Assembly (NCBI RefSeq): GCF_024281235.1 | Contig: NZ_JAHWXY010000005.1 | Span: 62,001 to 126,000 of the forward strand | Direction: 5' to 3' | Source: Shinella daejeonensis | GTDB taxonomy: Bacteria; Pseudomonadota; Alphaproteobacteria; Rhizobiales; Rhizobiaceae | Length of the DNA: 64,000 nucleotides | In this document: piece by piece, positions 62,363 to 64,000 of the stretch | Layout of the letters: each line of letters begins with the position of its first letter | Position numbering within the stretch: position 1 is the stretch's first letter | The notes under the pieces: model-generated | Database searches by the model: none | The model's input: only the letters and a program-made list of their open reading frames with translations | What the model was told of the DNA's origin: nothing | Position numbers and translations under genes: made by a program

Positions 62363-62382
62363 CCGGTACTCGGGAGGCTCCC

Positions 62383-63387
62383 ATGACGACCGCACTTTCC
62401 CGCAGACGGTTCATCGGCATCAGCGCCGCGGCGGCCGGCATGAGCCTGCTGCCGCTGGCCGCCGGACACGCCGCCATGAACGACCCGAACATCCATGTCT
62501 GGCGGGGCTTTGCCCTCGGCGCGCCGGCGCGTGTCATCCTTCACCATTCCGATACAGCCGGGGCGCAGCGGCTGTTCGGTGAAATCGCCGCCGAAACCCG
62601 GCGGCTCGAAGCGATCTTCAGCCTGTTCCAGCCGGGATCGGAGATTTCCACGCTGAACCGGACGGGCGCGCTCGCCAACCCGTCCAGCGACATGGTTGCC
62701 CTGCTTGCCCGCTGCCGCACCATCCACGCCGAAAGCGGCGGCCTTTTCGACCCCACGGTGCAGCCGCTCTGGACATGCCTGGCGCGGCATTTTTCCGCCG
62801 AGGGCGCGGATCCCCGCGGTCCGGCGGCTGAGGAGATGCGCCGCGCGCTCGGGCAGATCGGCTTTAAGGCCGTGCGCTTCAACGCCGACCGTATCGCCTT
62901 CGGGCGGCGCTCCATGGCGCTGACGCTGAACGGCGTGGCGCAGGGCTACATAACCGACCGCATCGCCGAGCTTCTCGCCCGCCGGGGCCTGACCCGGAGC
63001 CTCGTCAACATGGGGGAATACCGCGCGCTTGCCACCAAGCCGGACGGCACGCCCTGGCGGATCGGCCTGTCGGTGCTGGAGACGGACACCACGCCGGACA
63101 TCACCGTCGACATCGAGAATCAGGCGCTCGCCACGTCGAGCGCGCAGGGTTTCCGTTTCGACCCGGATGGCCGCTTCAACCATCTTCTCAACCCGAAGAC
63201 CGGCCTCTCCGCCACCCTCTACAGCCATCTGACGGTCGTTGCGCCAAACGCCACCGACGCCGATGCCTGGGCAACCGCCTTCAGCCTGATGACGCCGGAT
63301 GAGATCAGGGCAGCCCTTCCCCGGCTGGGCGGCGTGGCGGTACATTTGAAATCCGTCAATGGCGATCTCATGCATATTGACGCATGA
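62383..63387 (+). CDS. nosX: NosX, ApbE-type FMN transferase
   Basis: 334 residues. Tat leader SRRRFIGISAAAAGMS; the ApbE fold blocks are MALTLNGVAQGYITD and FNHLLNPKTG. It attaches FMN to the Thr of the SGAT motif in NosR in the periplasm. ATG 62383 after GGGAGGCTCCC; last gene of the nos operon. Confidence 0.95.
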   Translation: MTTALSRRRFIGISAAAAGMSLLPLAAGHAAMNDPNIHVWRGFALGAPARVILHHSDTAGAQRLFGEIAAETRRLEAIFSLFQPGSEISTLNRTGALANPSSDMVALLARCRTIHAESGGLFDPTVQPLWTCLARHFSAEGADPRGPAAEEMRRALGQIGFKAVRFNADRIAFGRRSMALTLNGVAQGYITDRIAELLARRGLTRSLVNMGEYRALATKPDGTPWRIGLSVLETDTTPDITVDIENQALATSSAQGFRFDPDGRFNHLLNPKTGLSATLYSHLTVVAPNATDADAWATAFSLMTPDEIRAALPRLGGVAVHLKSVNGDLMHIDA

Positions 63388-63470
63388 GATACCGATCGTC
63401 GCGACGATTGTTTACATCGCATCCCCCGACGTCCTAAAAGACCATATCGTTAGCGGACAAGGGACGGATC

Positions 63471-64000
63471 ATGATCGACCGCGAGCTCGTCGACGCCCTG
63501 CCGATCTTTCACGGGCTCGATGCTTCGGCGCTGGACAAGCTGCTGGCCCATGCAAGCCAGCGCAGCCACGCAAAGGGCGACACCGTCTTTCAGCAGGGCG
63601 AGGAAGCCACGCATTTCTATGTGCTGCTGCGCGGTCGGCTGAAAGTGCAGCAGGTGACGGCGGACGGCCAGCAATTCATCGTCCGCGTGGTCAATCCCGG
63701 CGACCTCTTCGGCTTCGCGATGGCGCTCGGCCGCACGCAATATCCCGGCACGCCCATCGCGGCGGTCGACAGCGTCACGCTCGCCTGGCCGATGGGCATG
63801 ATGAACGACATCCTGCAACACAATCCCACATTCGCTATCAATACGATGCAGATGATCGGCCAGCGGCTCGATGCGGCGCACGACCGGCTTCGCGAAATGT
63901 CGACGCAGGAGGTGGAAGGACGCGTGGCCCATGCCGTCATTCGTCTGGCGCAGGAGGCCGGCGTCAAGTCGGGCAGCGAAATCCGCATCGATTTTCCCAT
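63471..64000 (+). CDS. Crp/Fnr-family regulator, 5' part (NnrR/DNR-like)
   Basis: 176 residues are visible; the frame is cut by the window end just before the DNA-binding helix. ATG 63471 with AAGGGACGG. cAMP-type sensor fold: GDTVFQQGEEATHFYVLLRGRLKVQQ, then VNPGDLFGFAMALG. There is no N-terminal cysteine cluster as in FNR, which fits the NnrR/DNR type that senses NO through haem. It follows nosX by 83 nt; with the box before nosR it is the likely regulator of this operon. Confidence 0.8.
   Translation, partial: MIDRELVDALPIFHGLDASALDKLLAHASQRSHAKGDTVFQQGEEATHFYVLLRGRLKVQQVTADGQQFIVRVVNPGDLFGFAMALGRTQYPGTPIAAVDSVTLAWPMGMMNDILQHNPTFAINTMQMIGQRLDAAHDRLREMSTQEVEGRVAHAVIRLAQEAGVKSGSEIRIDFP

Overview
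The window looks like a metabolic region of an alphaproteobacterium of the Rhizobiaceae (Ensifer, Shinella or Rhizobium type; genus not resolved). The basis is the GC-rich coding style, the rhizobial glpDSTPQUV glycerol operon, the soxBDAG order, two rpsU copies and a clade I nosRZDFYLX cluster. No tRNA, rRNA, insertion sequence, phage gene or CRISPR array was seen. Nearly all of it is ordered operons with short spacings and many 4-bp ATGA overlaps.

Layout: 1-0.5 kb, end of trhO (tRNA U34 hydroxylase). 0.5-4 kb (minus), a TRAP solute-binding protein and otsB-otsA (trehalose). 4.1-9.4 kb (minus), heterotetrameric sarcosine oxidase soxBDAG with a clear terminator. 9.7-10.9 kb, rpsU and a TPR lipoprotein. 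11-17.9 kb, a ribitol-type operon (ABC importer, ribitol dehydrogenase, ribulokinase) diverging from a LacI regulator across a 36-bp perfect palindrome. 18.1-21 kb (minus), a second rpsU, an unlisted 59-residue membrane protein and a DctQM fusion permease. 21.4-29 kb (plus), glpD-glpSTPQUV behind an 11-bp-phased operator array. 29.1-30.7 kb (minus), an ECF sigma factor, a DUF4142 protein and a cupredoxin, with the same bipartite promoter in front of the sigma gene and of DUF4142. 30.8-36.5 kb (minus), nsrR-ccoNOQP-small membrane protein-DUF2189-truncated haemoglobin-DUF6522. 36.7-41.1 kb (plus), beta-carbonic anhydrase and cysJ-cysI sulfite reductase. 41.2-42.5 kb (minus), a fatty acid hydroxylase/Rieske pair. 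42.7-50.2 kb, a LacI regulator diverging from an ABC sugar importer plus DhaK-DhaL kinase, followed by a convergent SorC regulator. 50.3-54 kb, DUF1275, lipoprotein, GlxA-type regulator, DUF883 and XRE genes. 54.4-63.4 kb, nosRZDFYLX, followed by a Crp/Fnr regulator cut by the window end.

How it fits together: one theme is growth on small polyols and C1/N compounds (trehalose, sarcosine, ribitol, glycerol, a likely DHA/tetrulose substrate), each with its own importer or oxidase and regulator. The other is respiration under low oxygen and nitrosative conditions: N2O reduction (nos), a high-affinity cbb3 oxidase under an apparent NO-sensing NsrR with a truncated haemoglobin, and a copper protein under its own sigma factor. 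No nir or nor genes are present here. The least described parts are the ECF-DUF4142-cupredoxin unit and the nsrR-cbb3-haemoglobin operon with its small membrane proteins of unknown function.
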